Shown: positions 41,232 to 52,279, numbered from the stretch's first letter. The stretch is 64,000 nt of DNA from Gonapodya prolifera JEL478 (GCA_001574975.1 KQ965739.1:256381-320380), one strand, 5' to 3'. Program-made: numbers and translations. The notes: generated from the letters alone by a model not told the origin.

Positions 41232-42100
41232 TTGAGTGTGAGGAAGGTGATGCGGAGGTTCTCCAGCGTGGTGCGATTCAGAAAAGCGCAACTTCAAATG
41301 CAATAATAAAGCGATTCGCCCTTATTATCCCTCACTTTTGTGACTGTAGTTAGCTGTTCCGCTTGGTTGAACTTGAAAATGGACCGACTGAAATTCATTT
41401 GCTCGTGAGCAAGTGAATGAATTCGTAGGTCACATGCATATGTCTCATATTCTGATAGTCTGATCTAGTAACTTCATGATGTAATATGACCTCAGCATCT
41501 CACTTCTCTTACATGATATTATTCAACGTCGGAGAATACGTGGTGAGAGTAAACGTGATCTTTGTCTCAGAGCAAGCGTATAGCATCCAAGAGAGGACTT
41601 CGGTTGGGCGATTCTTCAATTTTAGGAGCTTACGATAATGGTGTGAATACGTTGGTTGTGCGCGCGGTCGGAACGATGACACCATCATTGGCTTGTTTGT
41701 GTGACCGCAGGGAAACAGCTGAGCTCGATACTCAGACGGCAGCTTCGAAATGCAATGGATGTGTGAAGCAGTCCACTTTGATAAGAGCATATTCGGTTTA
41801 TGCCCAACGTTGTGGGTTTCCGTTGTGGGACAGGACCTCACCCTTTTCCACGCAAGGGTTGTGTAGGATTGCGCTGAGTCAAATTTGTGGTCCCAAAGTG
41901 GTTTTTGCTCATTTTTGCTCTCGTTTTTCTCCAACAACGTCCAAAAGGGATGGCGAACCATCTTGGTATCCTAAAATACCTGGGGAGAGTGACCTTCATA
42001 AGCTTATGTTTTTTTGTCGCACATCCACGCAGTCCGCGCTCCCCAAAGGAAGAACCCCGTGTGGCAGTGTTAGTGCAGAATGCGACACAGTCTGGTCCTC
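41232..42100. other. Spacer between SAP18 and the M13 remnant
   Basis: 869 bases. It holds a near-perfect 12-base inverted repeat with a 2-base centre (ATTCATTTGCTC / GAGCAAGTGAAT, 41393-41418). Open frames here (for instance about 41509-41961 minus) look like chance. No gene recognised. The upstream region of the M13 gene would be at the right end. Confidence 0.5.
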
Positions 42101-43188
42101 ATGACGTCGACTCTAGCAGCAGCCCTCTTTGGGGGGTTGGCTCGCTCTGCTCTCATTTCTGTGGATCTCTCATTGGGTACCATCTCTTTGGACCTGCCTT
42201 TGAATCTCAAAGGTCTTCTCTGCTTGTTGGAAAACCCTGGGAGTACGCAGCCCAAAGGTCAAGGTGGTTCTGAAGCCGGAGGTAGCACATCTACTGGCGC
42301 AGGAGCACCACAGAGTGCGGGCAATGCTGTAAACGTTTGTGTGAGTTTTGGTGGATATTAAATCATGTGAACAGACTGTATTCAATTGTTGCCATTACGC
42401 ACTGTAGGCTATGAAAGAATGCACAGATGGAGCAGCTGCCATTCTTGTGTCCCTCAACAAGTTGGTAGGTCCCTGTGACAACTTCTTCCAATTTGCTTGT
42501 GGGGGTTGGTTGCAGGTTAGCAAACCCATTTCACCTCCAAGGTCCGTTGGCTCCAATCACACACGTCATACAGGCCAATCCCATACAATATCACAGTATC
42601 TTGCCCAACAATCATCTCTGATTGCACAAAGCTGCTGGCCCCAATGCCAAGCTGAGCAAGAAGACAATGAACAGATTGCTCTCTTCCCTTACCTGAATTC
42701 TTCTTGCCACTTCAGACTGGCACCACCTCTAAAAAGGATGAGGAGGAACATTTTCTGGCTGACTCAATTGCCAGGTGAACAACAACCTGGAGGACCCAGA
42801 TGTCAGTGCAGCTGTAAGGACAAATGTCAGTGCAGTACTGGGACCATTAGAAAATTGGGACAATGATAGCAATTACAATGATGCAAGTGAAGAGGTGATG
42901 CTGAGGACATGGGTGAAGAGGCAGATGGTGCTGACAGTTCATCATTTCATTGGCTGGCTTGACCGCATGTGGTCCAGGAACCAGATGACTGCAAACAAGC
43001 AGAACCTTTGTGGATGATAGACAAAGAATTATATTGATTTGGGTGATATTGACAGGCTGTCCAAGCTGCAAGACAACTGGCTGCATCCTCTGATCAAGGT
43101 TAAGGGGCCATATGGCATGCCAAAGAGATCTTTTGACAAATGCCTTTAACATGGCTCCCTTGGGAAAGCACTCAAGCTCATTGCTGCC

Positions 43189-43731
43189 ATGGTGCAAGAG
43201 GAAGGAAGGGTTGAAACAGCTCCAGTGAGGTCCTTGTACCCCAGCCAAATGTCTATTCTTTCTTTGTTTGTCAAGAACACAGGAAGAGACTTTGTGTACA
43301 CCATGTGTGATGTTCTTGTTAGGATACAATTGTTAACAATCACCAAGGATAAATCTGCTAGGTTTCAGTTTGGAGATGGTGTCTCTAGGACTATCCTGCC
43401 AGCAGGCACATACAAGACTGTTGATTGTGTTGTCTGCTGCCATATACTTGACTTAGTCAACATTTGGAAGCAGAGGGTCACATCAAGCAAGATCTCATTG
43501 GAAACAACTGATCCATTGAACCTTTCCATGGATGGTGGAGGAGTTCCCACTTGGGATTTTGTCAAGCTGAGGACAGCAGAGTACATTGAAGTGCAACACC
43601 AATGGAAAATAGACTGCAAGTCCAAGGATAGGATACCACCAAAAATTGGAGTTCCCAGATTCAGGTTTCCTGGTTGGGAGAGTGCCACTGATGTCACACT
43701 GACATCCACTAAAGTGGAATATATAGAGTAG
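43189..43731 (+). CDS. Unrecognised open frame in the CpG-depleted insert (180 residues)
   Basis: The open frame begins MVQEEGRVETAPVRSLYPSQ. In the same phase upstream, after one stop at about 43147, it can be extended to about 43021 (YIDLGDIDRLSKLQDNW, KGPYGMPKRSFDKCL). It reads like real protein, with mixed hydrophobic and charged residues such as GDGVSRTILPAGTYKTVDCVVC and VPTWDFVKLRTAEYIEVQHQWK. Ends TKVEYIE at 43731. I recognise no transposase, reverse transcriptase or helicase motif. It could be a transposon-encoded protein or a captured gene. The upstream stop suggests partial decay. Confidence 0.4.
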   Translation: MVQEEGRVETAPVRSLYPSQMSILSLFVKNTGRDFVYTMCDVLVRIQLLTITKDKSARFQFGDGVSRTILPAGTYKTVDCVVCCHILDLVNIWKQRVTSSKISLETTDPLNLSMDGGGVPTWDFVKLRTAEYIEVQHQWKIDCKSKDRIPPKIGVPRFRFPGWESATDVTLTSTKVEYIE

Positions 43732-43789
43732 TATGAGTATTGGGTATCAGCTGCTGTGCCACTACTGTGGCCATGGGTTTAGATGTGCA

Positions 43790-43835
43790 CACCTGCAGGA
43801 CGTGCCCTAAGTTTGGCATTACGTTCCTGCAGGTG
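43790..43835. repeat. Inverted repeat (hairpin) inside the insert
   Basis: Left arm CACCTGCAGGACGT (43790-43803) pairs with right arm ACGTTCCTGCAGGTG (43821-43835) with one bulged T, leaving a 17-base loop. Outer bases also pair (ATGTGCA at about 43783 and TGCACAT at 43843). Two of the rare CG sites of the insert lie in these arms. Confidence 0.6.
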
Positions 43836-44955
43836 AGTTCCATGCACATTACAACTTGTTATGTATATTTGATCACACATACATGCTCCTGCAGATTACA
43901 GGCACATGCAGCTCACCTAGGTTGTGTAGCAACTGAACATTGTTCTCTTGTTTTTCCCCTTTAGATGCCAGACCCTGCATGAATTCTTCACAAGACTGGC
44001 ATGCTAAACACTTCCTTGGACCCCTTTCATTGGATTCTTTCACTGGATCTTTGCACCAGGTCTTTGGTGCTTTGTGGATGAGCATTGGACCCAAAAACAA
44101 CACCTCTACCCCAGATTTTTCTTTGAGACAGATGTTCATGGTGCCTGCATTCTCTTCTTTAACCTTGATTCCAGCACTGCTTGAAAGGCTGGTTCAGTTG
44201 CAGCAACTGGTTATTAATCAGATCCCATGGAAGGAACTGGTAGGTTTTGAGAGAGTCTTCTTGCTGTGAGTCTGTGCAAGGAATGGCAACAATTGTGGGT
44301 ATGGAATCCTGCAATGTCATCTAATGCAAGTTTGTGCAAACTTTCTAGATGCATCCTAGCAATGTCAAATTTTATAAGTGCTTCATGGTGGCTGATCAAG
44401 CACAGGTAGCACATGGGCAAGACAACCCTATGGATGTAGCTGTCCCCTCTGTAGCAGCTGACAGAGGTCATTGTGGGTATCCTCTCTCCTTTTCTGCAGT
44501 GTTTCATGTTTTCTGTGCTCACTTGTTGACACTGAGAAAACCTTGCTTCTATGGTTTATTATTCCTTCATAGCTACACCCAGCACATCTCTGCATGTTGG
44601 ACCAGAGTGCCCAATGCCTGACCAGTGAGAAGGCATAACGTCTTTGGATATGGTGACATGCAAGATCAAATTTGGACCTGGAACTTCTGGCACCCGGATT
44701 GCATATGAGGGCCACCAGGACATCTATGGCAAGGGTGTCTGCTACCTCAACAAGATACTGGGATGGGCCAATGTGAGAAGTAGATGCAGCCCAATTAATT
44801 ATGTTGGGCCACCACATCATATCCATTGATCTTGGTGAGTCTTGTTCCATCTCTTATTCTTGGCCATCTTCCTGCTAACATTAAGCTAACCCAATAGTGT
44901 CTCACTTGCCATCCTCTGATTCTGCACTCTAAGAGAGAGAGATTTTATCTGCAGC

Positions 44956-45465
44956 ATGTGCTCCACTGTCCACATCAACACTGACAGAAAGTTCCAAATT
45001 TATTCAATCCCATTTTGGATTTATGGTGGGGGCAAGGATGCAGGAACTGGCCAGAGCACTTGGATGAAGGGGGTAACAGAGGAACTGCAGAGCATGCACA
45101 AGGAGCACTTTGCAATGCTCTTGCAGAATAGCTTGCAAGCAATGAATCCAGAGGAATACACTGTCAACACTGCAGTATGTAAAGATTCATTCAATGCCAT
45201 TGTTGTTGATCACTGTTCCAAACACCACCTGTGGCTCTGCAAGAGAAAGTTTCACCAGCTCCAGTGGTTCACAATGTCAGTAGTGAACAAAATGTTGGCC
45301 ATGGATGATGCAGCTCATGTTGAGGATGTGGCAGAGCGGTTTGAAGTGGAAGAGCATGCAAAGAACCTGCTGCAGTGCACCCTTTCAAAGAGTGTGAAGG
45401 GGTATCTGTGCAAACACCCTGTTGTTGGTGCCCTGATAATCACTATTGGGAAGCCAACCTTCTGA
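44956..45465 (+). CDS. Unrecognised open frame in the CpG-depleted insert (169 residues)
   Basis: Begins MCSTVHINTDRKFQIYSIPF and ends ITIGKPTF. The frame is open for 510 bases in DNA almost free of CG. The middle is helical and charged (MKGVTEELQSMHKEHFAMLLQNSLQAMNPEEY) and the end has HVEDVAERFEVEEHAKNLLQC. No family is recognised. It is followed closely by further short frames (to about 45765) that may be exons of the same gene. Function unknown. It could belong with the open frame at 43189. Confidence 0.4.
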   Translation: MCSTVHINTDRKFQIYSIPFWIYGGGKDAGTGQSTWMKGVTEELQSMHKEHFAMLLQNSLQAMNPEEYTVNTAVCKDSFNAIVVDHCSKHHLWLCKRKFHQLQWFTMSVVNKMLAMDDAAHVEDVAERFEVEEHAKNLLQCTLSKSVKGYLCKHPVVGALIITIGKPTF

Positions 45466-46530
45466 ACATGTGCAAGGGCTGGTTGCATTGTGAAATGGTC
45501 CAGATTCTTGATTGGTTCTTCTATGTAACTGTGACAGACAAGTATAACTCTTTGAAGGTGAGCATTACTGGTTTGGAAGGTGAGACTTGATGGGCATGTG
45601 GGGTATGGTCAGTTGTCCAACAGGGCAAGTTGGAACTTGGAAGCAATCCACCAGCTTTGGGCAGCTCTGACCCTATGGCAACACAACATGAGCACAGCTG
45701 ACAATGTCTTTTATTTTACAGAACTGCCCCCATTGCATGGGAGAGTTGACACCAATCAAGGATGACATTCATCACAAACTCTGCAAGAACTGCCACCACA
45801 CACCTCAGACCCCAGATCCCACCAGCAGCCATGGCAGCCAGGTGAGTGACATTGTGTGACAGAATGACAAGAGGTTAACTCACTGTACCAACATCACCAC
45901 TCACTAGACCCAGATGACACCAACCCTTGCCAACCTTCCACTCAAACTCAATAAAGATTCAAGCACTGCGCTAATCTTTGCAATGAAGCTTTTGACTGTT
46001 GTGGCCACTGGACAGTTGCCCAGACAGTTAATGCAACCAGACTCTGTGAAATCCAGTCTGAGTAGCCACTTGTCCCAAGGAAACATAACAAGCTGCACAA
46101 CACAAGTGGCAATTAATTCTGAAGGTAAGAAGTCATTGCATGATGGGGTGGCATTGAAGTGGTAGTGAAGGAGTAACTGTTTTTATAGGAAGGGTACTAA
46201 CTTGGATGTTTTTTTCTTTTTTTTTCCGGAAACATGTCAATAACCTTTTTCTTCTTTTTTGAACTGACCATACAAGTCATGGAAGGACGACTCAGTTGCT
46301 GCAACTCGGCCCTTCCTGGGCTTGAGAGTTTCACACCAGAGCAACTGTTCTTTGTGAGCTACGCGCAGATATGGTGTGGTGCAATCAGGCCGGGCATTCA
46401 GCCTCTGTGGCTGAACGATGACCCACACCCACTGTACGATCAACGTGTGATGGGTACTTCAGCAAATGCGCCGGCCTTCAAGGAAGCTTTCCAGTGCAAA
46501 GCGCAGTCACCCGTTTGCTCGTTGTGGTGA

Positions 46531-46971
46531 TTATGTCACGACTGCAGCATTATATGTATTTATCGCATCAGCTTGTAACGTTCATGCAGAGCATGACGTA
46601 TTGGAATCATATAAGTTTGGATATTCTCGCGATACAGTTAGCCCCTGATTTCTGATGCTTCGCGACCTTAAACACAGACCCGACCGACAGCGATATTCTC
46701 ACGGCACGGCCACCGTCCATCGCTGAAAGTTTGGGTTGTTGCACTGCAAATTTTATTCAACAATGGAGAAGTGAAAGGAAAAAAACTCTCGGCTCGTGGC
46801 CTTCCTCGCATCCAACCCAACTAGCAACGCAAAATCTTCAACGCCTCGTGCATTTGCGTGCAGTGGAAATTACTACGCCCCCTTCGCAAAAGAAAAGATC
46901 TATCGCATGTCGACCTTGGCCTCATCTCGCACACCCACGAATTCCGCAATGGACTCCGGCAGGGCCACCCT
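46531..46971. other. Convergent spacer, M13 remnant / VWA gene
   Basis: 441 bases between 3' ends. CG content returns to the local norm. Nothing recognised. Confidence 0.45.
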
Positions 46972-49289
46972 CTAAAACCCTCCTCCCAAACTCCTCGCCA
47001 CGGACGTGGTAATGGACTCCAACACCCTGGGCAAGAACTGCGCCGCGCCCTCCGAGATCCCGTGGGCCGTGAACCTCACTTTGCCGCTCCCGGACCCTCT
47101 CTGCACGGCGGCGCCAATGATGCTCTCGAACGCCTTCTCCATTTTGCCGCACGACGAGTTGAGCCGGAAAAAGTGGTAGTCAATGTCAAGCGACACAAGG
47201 CGGCGCAGAAGCACGTCGGCCGAGGAGCCGGGACCTGTCGTCCTGCCGTCGCGGTTGGCGGGGTCTGGAATCGCTTGGTACCGGTCGGACCCGCCGACGC
47301 CGAGCGAGTTGAGCGCCGACCCGTGAGGGGGGGCGTCGGCGATGTGCTGCGGGTGGTGGGGTGGTGGGGAAAGGGTGGCATGATTAAAAAGGTGAACGCT
47401 TGAATAAGGGCAGACGTGGTGTGGCAGGCAGTGCGAGACGCGGGCGACCGATGACGATTTAACACCGCCATTCCTTTTCCGCCCTCTCCCTGTCTTAAAC
47501 TCCCCCACTCCCCTCCCTCGATCCCAAAGGCACTTTAAACACCGCCAACGGTCCCATTATGCTTCCCTTCACTTTGCCCTCCCTTCGCCCTCCCTTCCCC
47601 TTCTCCCACACCGTCCCCTCTTCCTCCCACCAACAAAAATCCCGGACCTCCGCCACCCCCATCCCCCTCACAAACCGCATGCGCAAACTCACAATCAACA
47701 CCCTGGTCCCAACTCTCCACCCCAACCCCGCCACCTTATCCACGCCCCCGAGGACATCCTCCGCGGTGTCTCCGCCCCCGGACGCCGTGATGGGTGCGAT
47801 GAGGTCCCGGAGGGCTTCGGGCGTCGTGAAGTCGTGGATGATGAATTGGTCGGAGTCACCGAAGTCGCGGTAGCCTGGGGGGTGGGGTGGGGGTTGGGAA
47901 GGGAAAGGGTTAGTGATGGATGATGGGAAGAAACAAAGAACGAAAGACGGCGGTCTTTGGTGGTTTACCACGACTGGCACTGGCACTGGCACCCGGGCGG
48001 TGGTGTCGTCACCGTCTACAAGGACGGATTTATGCATCCACCAAAACCACTTCCACGGAACGATCGCCATCAATGCCCCACCCACACTTTTTTCTTCCGA
48101 ATGCACCACCCCACACCTCAGCTCCCCCACTTCCCCCCCCCCACCCCCCTCTCCCTCCCTCTCCCCACCCCAACAACTCACCAACAAACGCAACCCTGAT
48201 CGTCGCATCTGGGTACTTCTCCCTAAGCGCGCCGAGAATGGACGTGACTTTCTCCTTGGCGGCTGCGATCCAGGATGCCATTGAGCCCTGTGTGTGTGTG
48301 TGTGGGAGTTGCAGGTGGTAGCTGGAAGGTGAGATGATGCGTCGAAAAGGCATGATCCTCGCAGATCAAGCCATGGCTCGTTTCACGCGCATTCCCTGCT
48401 GCGCCGTCCCTTCACGAGGTTTCAATCACCGCTTCGCTTCGCGGCTTGCACATCGCCTACGGCAAACGACATTCCATGCTCTGCACTCCGTCCCTCGACA
48501 GCCTCGCAACTCCGGCCTTCGGCCTCGGTTTGCTTGGTCAACGCACCGTGATATCCATCAAGAAACAACAATCAATCGCGGTAGACCTCTTCTGCAACTC
48601 CTCCTTCCTCTTCTTGATCCCCTCATTGAGGGCAAGCAGCTCGCGGGTGCGTCTGATGGCGTCGAGGCCTGTTGAGACTCTTCCCGTCCCTGCTGCGGCA
48701 CCAGCGGTGGTGGAAGTGAGTGTAGCACTGGACGAGACGGACGAGAGCGACGCCGAGTCTGGCACGGATCCGAGGGCGAGCGAGGACGAGGACGCGGATG
48801 AGCGGAAGCTTGGCGGGGGGTCTGACGCCGGGGGAACGGACGTGTATGCAGGTGGAGCGGTGTTGGGGACTGGCGCGAGTGGGGCCGCGAGTGGGACAAA
48901 GGGTGTTGATGGGTATGGCGGGAGTGGGGGAGCGTGCGTTGCCGTGGCGGGGGCAGTTGCAGTGGGGCCAGTAAATGGGGAGTGTGGAGATGCAGACGCA
49001 ATGGATGCACGTTCCACAGCCGGAGCCAGCCCGAGAGGCAGAGCCGACGTCGGCGGTGGCATTGAGATTCTACAAATGCGGCACCGAAAGAAAGAGCGTC
49101 AGCGCGCGATCCCCCTCCCGAAAGCGGTGGCGCGACTCGCCCCAGTCTCGCCAGGGCATCTGTGTTGACCCTTGAGTACTGCTCCGTGAGCGCCCTGAGT
49201 CTGTGCTCCTGCTCTCGCGCCAGACGTGCGACTGCCTCTCTCTGGGCCGCAATCTCGCGCTGGAACCGCAGCCGCTCTTCGTCTGCCAT
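46972..49289 (-). CDS. Von Willebrand factor A domain protein related to VwkA-type proteins
   Basis: ATG at 49289 (MADEERLRFQREIAAQREAV) opens a coiled-coil N-terminus. A Pro/Ala/Ser-rich linker leads to ELLALNEGIKKRKEELQKR and AIDCCFLMDIT. The intron 48288-48546 lies exactly inside the metal site and restores DITGSMASWIAAAKEK, the MIDAS motif DxTGS. Then IRVAFVG is joined to YRDFGDSDQFIIHDFT, the MIDAS SGGGDTAEDVLGG follows, and VLIHIADAPPHGSALN closes the fold. A long C-terminal region ends RSLGGGF. The closest pattern I know is the VWFA domain of Dictyostelium VwkA, which in that protein is joined to an alpha-kinase. Here the alpha-kinase is the divergent neighbour, 175 bases away. Confidence 0.85.
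48288..48546 (-). repeat. Long repeat-bearing intron in the VWA gene
   Basis: 259 bases, against 45-95 for typical introns here. Read on the coding strand it contains AAGCCGCGAAGCGAAGCGG and ends in an (AC)n tract next to the acceptor. The GCGAAGCG core is shared with the long introns at 17408 and 49961. Confidence 0.45.
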
Positions 49290-49464
49290 CGGAGTGTGCG
49301 TGGATGTGTGTGTGGAGAGTGGGACAAGAGAGGAGCGACTGCGGCCACACCTCGCCCGGAGGCGGCGCGGCCACAGACTTAGACGGACTGAGAGCGGGGC
49401 GCGTGCACGCGGCGTAGCGGGGTTTGATCGTTTTTTTGGCGGTGGGGAAGCTGCGATCGGGGCG
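49290..49464. promoter_or_regulatory. Bidirectional promoter of the VWA and alpha-kinase genes
   Basis: 175 bases separate the two inferred start codons, so their promoters must be shared or overlap. No specific element recognised. Confidence 0.4.
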
Positions 49465-52279
49465 ATGGCTGTTGGTGAGAGTGGGCGGGGGCGGTCGTTT
49501 GGCTGGGTGGCCCTTTTGCTCACCAGTGCCCCCCGCACTCCCACTCCCACTCTCACTCCCACTCCCACTCCCACTCTTACCCATCACCCACTCACCCCAC
49601 ACACCCCAACCCCCAGACGACGCACTCCGCACACTGCACCGCAAGGAACACCACCTCGCAGACAAACTCGCTCTCATCCGCAAAAACATCGCAACTCTCC
49701 AGTCCCACATTACCCACGCACGCAGCGCAGTCGCACAGGGCGCTCATGTCACGGCACATGCAACGTCACTCCACGCGGCGGCGCAGGCGGCAGCGCAGGG
49801 GATAGACAGGATACGCCATCGCAAAAAGGTCGTGCAGTGGGGACTGCAACAGTCGTCGTTGGGTCATGCCACGGCCACGATTGCCGATGATATACGTGCA
49901 ACGGATGAGGGGACAAGGAGGTTGTTGGCGCTTCCGCCGCTCATGGATGCCGCACAGCAGGTGGGTGTCGAGCGCCGACCGGAGTGAGCAACGCCAGCGG
50001 AGGGAGGACCCGTCGAGCGAAGCGAGACCCGAGGCAATCTCTCCGCGGAGCGGCATCTTTTTTTGATTGATTACTCCTGGATCGCTGACACGCACGACAC
50101 ACGTATACTGACCTTGCTGCCGCATCAGGTCCTCCTCGCGCACCTCTCCCTCTCCAAATCCTCGCACCGGCGGGTCGTAGCGCGACTCGCCGAAGAAACC
50201 ACCCTTCTCGCCTCTCTCCGCGAAGAACACGCCCGTGTCCTCACCTCGCTCGCCGCTCACGCCGCCGCCATGGAAACCGCGCGTGCTCGCACGGACACGC
50301 TCCGGGCCCACCTGCATGCGCGGCAGGAGGAGTTCGACGCCCTGCGCGCCCTGGTCGAACTCAAGCAGGCCGAGAAGGCCCTGTGCGTGTCGCAGATCGA
50401 CATGGCCACCCTGGCGCTGCGCGAGCACCAGTTCAGGCTCGTCGAGGCTTCCGAGAGGTTCGAGGCGGATTTGGACAAGGCGTTTGCGTCGCGCGATAGG
50501 TGGCGAAACAGGATCGACTCGGCGGCGAGGCTGGTCGAGCGCCGCGCCATCATGACACGTGTCCAGGAAATCGGTGCCGACGTGGTCACCGAGGCCACGG
50601 AGCCCGAGTGGACGGACACCTACTCGTGGCCCGTCCACACCTCGCCTGTCACTCTCGTCGACTACACCGTCGACAGCGCCGCCGTCGCGCGGATCGCCAT
50701 CGGCGACGGGGCCGTCTCTGCCGGTGCTGGTGCCCCCGCCCCCGCCGGCGGAGGCTCGTCCTCGGCGTGTACACTCGCAACTCTCCTCCTGCGCGACATC
50801 CCCATGACTCCCAAATCCTCTTCACCCACCGCCCCGACCACTTCTCTCCGCCGCATGACGCACCCGTTCGCAAAGGGCCTGTACCGGTCCGCGCACTACG
50901 CCTCGTTCCCCTCCCCCTTCTCCTCCTCCACCTCCACTTCCTCACGCAAAAAGTGCGTGGTGAAGCGGTTCCACCTCGAACGCGGCCGCGAGGAGGACCG
51001 CGAGGCCGCCGAGAAGGTCGTCCGCGCGACGGTGCTGGCGGACGTGTTTGCGAGGGCGTTTGGGAGGGCGTTGGGGGAGACTGCCAAGGGGGGGAAAGGG
51101 TGGCCGGTGAAGAAGAAAGTGGAGGTGGAGTATTTGGTGAGTGGCGGGGCGGCTGCGGGGGGTTGTGGTTGGGGTAAAGGGGGAAGTGGGTGGGATCGGA
51201 CAATGAAAGAACTCGAGTGGGCAAACGGACTTTGTGGGCATATACCTGACCCTCCTTCCCTTCTACCATACTCTCGCCACCCCTTTTCCAACCCCCGCAC
51301 ACTCCACGACAGCACCCCTCGCTCGCGATCGACGGCGACCGCGTGTGGATGGTCGAGGACTTGCTGGACGCCTGGACAAAGTGGAGTAATAATGCGTGAG
51401 TTGTAGTTGATGGTGATGGGGTGTTGGGCTGGGTGGCTGGGTGGGGTGGGGCGGATGGGCGGGAAAGAGGGAAGAGAGTAAGCAGGGCACAAGTGGGAGG
51501 GTCCAGGGGGAAAGAGAGTAAGCAGGGCACAAGGGAAATAAGGACGTGTGCTCTGCTCCACGTCGTTCTCTTTCTTTGAGGGACTCTTTCCGGATGTTTC
51601 GTCCTGTTTCTCTTTTGTTTCTTTGTCGCGTCGACCGCCGTATCCAACCCACACTCACCCTCCACCCACCACCCTCCACCCTCCACTCGCCACCGGCCTC
51701 ACACTCGACAGCGAAGTCACCCGCGACGACGAGTACGGCCGCCTGCTGAGCGCGTTCAGCCACTTCTCGTACGAGAAGTCGGGAAAGGTGCGACGGTTTT
51801 GGGCGTCTTGTCTTGTCGGAGCTTGAGCTCACACCACTTCCCCACAAACTCCCCTCCCCCATCGCCCTTCCACTTACCGGCACCACTCGATTCACCTCCA
51901 CAATCACCCACCACCACCCACTCCCCCGACACACACACACACAGCGCCTCCTCATATCAGACAACCAAGGCTACTGCGACGAGTCCTCCGCGGGCGCGCT
52001 CAAGTTCCGCCTGACCGACCCAGCGGTGCACATCTTGAGCCCCGAGTTCGCGGAGCTGGTACGTTTATTGTGGTTTACAATCGTGGTTGTGCTGAGGCTC
52101 ATACCGTGTACAACCCACTCCTCAACCGAACCCCTTCCTTCAATCCCCCCACTCCCACAAAACACACACAACAGGAACACGAACTCGACGCCAACAACGG
52201 ACAAGAGGGCAAGCATGCCTTCCTGCGCAGCCACAAGTGCTCGGACTGGTGCCGCGGGCTGGGGCTGCCGCCCGTTTGA
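49465..52279 (+). CDS. Alpha-kinase (MHCK/VwkA family) protein kinase
   Basis: A 10-base first exon (49465-49474, ATGGCTGTTG) splices to 49617, giving MAVDDALRTLHRKEHHL. A coiled-coil region follows, with exons 49617-49960 and 50129-51136. The alpha-kinase domain starts at PFAKGLYRSAHYA. It continues KKCVVKRFHLERG (ATP-binding Lys) and, in small exons, VWMVEDLLDAWTKWSNN (51313-51395), EYGRLLSAFSHFSYEKSGK (51712-51787), RLLISDNQGY, LTDPAVHI and GQEGKHAFLRSHKCSDWCRGLGL. The last holds the zinc-binding HxC..C end. Alpha-kinases are atypical kinases that act on helical substrates such as myosin heavy chain. Exon phases agree through 51787. Stop at 52277-52279. The partner VWA gene is divergent. 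Confidence 0.9.
49961..50128 (+). repeat. GC-rich repeat within an alpha-kinase intron
   Basis: 168-base intron. GACCCGTCGAGCGAAGCGAG followed by ACCCGAGG (about 50007-50034) closely resembles GACCGCGAGCGAAGCGGG followed by CCCGAGGG in the first intron of the MCT transporter (about 17427). The starts GTGGGTGTCGAGCG and GTGAGTGTCAAGCG also match. Confidence 0.5.

Larger units (their letters stand above)
42560..46190 (+). mobile_element. CpG-depleted insert of unknown type within the M13 gene
   Basis: Sequence character changes sharply near 42560 and again near 46190. Inside, CG dinucleotides almost vanish: I find none between about 43000 and 43780, and fewer than a dozen in about 3.6 kb, while TG and CA are abundant. 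Flanking genes are CG-rich. The insert carries several open frames on the plus strand that do not match families I know: 42775-43017, about 43021-43731 (one stop), and 44956-45465. A pyrimidine run (tttttttctttttttttccgg) lies at the right edge. No clear terminal repeats or target-site duplications were found by eye. The pattern fits a long-methylated transposon; an alien DNA source is the alternative. Confidence 0.65.
42101..46530 (+). pseudogene. Secreted M13 (neprilysin-like) metallopeptidase, catalytic centre lost and replaced by inserted DNA
   Basis: ATG at 42101 gives a signal peptide-like start (MTSTLAAALFGGLARSALIS). One intron (about 42339-42408) joins C to AMKECTDGAAAILVSLN. The M13 N-terminal signature PCDNFFQFACGGWL follows at about 42470-42515. 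Then PPRSVGS still resembles the family, and similarity ends near 42560. The gene resumes only near 46265-46530 with the M13 C-terminus: ALPGLESFTPEQLFFVSYAQIWC, DPHPLYDQRVMGTSANAPAF and the terminal CSLW. Normal M13 enzymes have about 550 residues between these ends, including HExxH and ExxxD zinc ligands; neither is present. The intervening DNA is quite different in composition. The remnant cannot be an active peptidase. Confidence 0.82.

Noticed and set aside
41393-41418. Inverted repeat ATTCATTTGCTC / GAGCAAGTGAAT
   Set aside because: Centre of two bases is too tight for a terminator or attenuator in a eukaryote; no second copy seen; reported only in the spacer note.
41509-41961. 150-residue open frame on the minus strand before the M13 remnant
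   Set aside because: No recognisable motif, no ATG at its start, odd composition and no conservation signal; probably chance.
42515-42524. Splice donor after GGWLQ that would make the whole insert an intron of the M13 gene
   Set aside because: A gttagc donor is possible, but the catalytic domain would still be missing, so a functional peptidase is not restored.
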